This document shows positions 5,836-6,347 of a stretch of 6,347 nucleotides of DNA, one piece after another (positions within the stretch are counted from its first letter, which is position 1; every line of letters starts with the position of its first letter). The translations under genes were made by a program, and so were the position numbers. Origin of the DNA: Helicobacteraceae bacterium. Its GTDB lineage: Bacteria; Campylobacterota; Campylobacteria; Campylobacterales; SZUA-545. The notes under the pieces were generated by a model. That model was given only the letters and a program-made list of their open reading frames with translations, had not been told where the DNA came from and did not search any database. The stretch is from contig QKHD01000306.1 of NCBI GenBank assembly GCA_003250175.1, forward strand, positions 1 to 6,347, in the 5' to 3' direction.

Positions 5836-6347
5836 ATGAAATGGATCATGGGCTTGGCTGTAGTGTTGCAATCGCTCTGGGGCGGGCATGTTAACCCCTC
5901 GGACGTTTCCTATTTCACGGTGGAGACTCCCACGACGGAGGTCATTTTCCCCCAGGAGTATGAGGAGCATGCCCAAAACGTCTTCTCCCGTATTGACTCC
6001 TTGCATCAGGAGTACCAGTCCCAGTTCGGCTTTACGCTGGACGAACCCCTTCGCCTGATCCTCGCCTCATCCAACAACCAGATCGCCAATGCCTTTGCCA
6101 TGCCGGTGCTCAATAACACCACCGTCTTTTATGGGGCTGGGGTGAGCATGGTCGATTACTTCGGCTCTAAATCCTGGCTGGAAACCCTCATGATCCACGA
6201 GATCGCCCACACCTACCAGATCAGTGCCAAGGCTTCGCCCCTTTCTCAGACCCTGCATACGCTCCTGGGCAGCAACTACATGCCGATCTTTCCCGGCGGT
6301 CTGCCCGTACCGCTCTTTACCTATCCCAACCTGCTGCTGCCCACCAT
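5836..6347 (+). CDS. Exported HEXXH zinc metalloprotease, N-terminal part (3' end outside window)
   Basis: The frame is open from the ATG at 5836 to the window edge, giving 170 complete codons. The N-terminus (MKWIMGLAVVLQSLWGG) looks like a short Sec signal. The key motif is MIHEIAHTYQ, with His121, Glu122 and His125 as zinc ligands and general base of a gluzincin-type peptidase. The third ligand, a Glu of the usual LPxWxxEG type, would fall just past the window; the visible sequence ends in NLLLPT. The region before the motif (RLILASSNNQIANAFA, then NNTTVFYGAG) fits the strand-and-helix part of peptidase-MA-like domains. Large exported proteins of this sort often carry a C-terminal beta-propeller, which cannot be checked here. 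No Shine-Dalgarno precedes the ATG, and no better in-frame start exists between it and the stop at 5716. Function is inferred from the motif only. Confidence 0.75.
   Translation, partial: MKWIMGLAVVLQSLWGGHVNPSDVSYFTVETPTTEVIFPQEYEEHAQNVFSRIDSLHQEYQSQFGFTLDEPLRLILASSNNQIANAFAMPVLNNTTVFYGAGVSMVDYFGSKSWLETLMIHEIAHTYQISAKASPLSQTLHTLLGSNYMPIFPGGLPVPLFTYPNLLLPT

Noticed and set aside
5797..6258. Minus-strand frames of 63-69 codons opposite the metalloprotease
   Set aside because: The plus strand carries a signal-like N-terminus and a HEXXH motif in one continuous frame; the antisense frames show no features.

Overview
The window looks like part of a chromosome from the Campylobacterota (former Epsilonproteobacteria), probably a free-living Sulfurovum/Nitratifractor/Sulfurimonas-type organism. 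The reasons are an aminofutalosine-deaminase-type amidohydrolase coupled to a short SppA (I recall the same order in Campylobacter), a BioD with the Helicobacter-like KPIETG and Ala-type P-loop, and a Cache-type histidine kinase with the HxWRQPLN H-box common in this phylum. Base composition is moderately GC-rich by eye, which would suit Nitratifractor-like genomes. The genus is inference. I see no mobile element, tRNA, rRNA or CRISPR array.

Layout. (a) 1-1624, plus strand: the 3' part of an amidohydrolase (mqnF-like), then sppA, joined by an ATGA stop/start overlap. (b) 1632-2906, minus strand: bioD, a 145-aa exported protein of unknown function starting on an ATGA overlap with bioD, and a 51-residue lipoprotein. 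This unit converges on sppA with only 7 bp between stop codons, and a perfect 8-bp hairpin sits at the junction. (c) 2907-3113: a divergent intergenic region with candidate promoters for bioD and for the kinase. (d) 3114-4796, plus strand: a membrane histidine kinase with a large periplasmic Cache-type sensor, then 4839-5405, a PhnA-family zinc-ribbon protein, ending in a hairpin that contains its stop codon. (e) 5444-5800: a full-consensus sigma70 promoter (TTGACA, 17 nt, TATAAT) followed by two tightly packed unrecognised genes of 32 and 56 codons, each with a strong Shine-Dalgarno. (f) 5836 to the window end: the N-terminal part of an exported HEXXH zinc metalloprotease, cut off by the window edge. 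It has no Shine-Dalgarno and may be made from a leaderless transcript.

How the genes fit together: the amidohydrolase may belong to menaquinone biosynthesis and BioD to biotin biosynthesis. SppA, the 145-aa protein, the lipoprotein and the metalloprotease are all envelope-directed. The kinase has no response regulator in the window, so its partner is unknown. The least described content is the two-gene small-protein unit at 5444-5800 and the adjoining metalloprotease. No stretch longer than 300 bases lacks a gene; the longest gene-free gap is about 207 bp (2907-3113).
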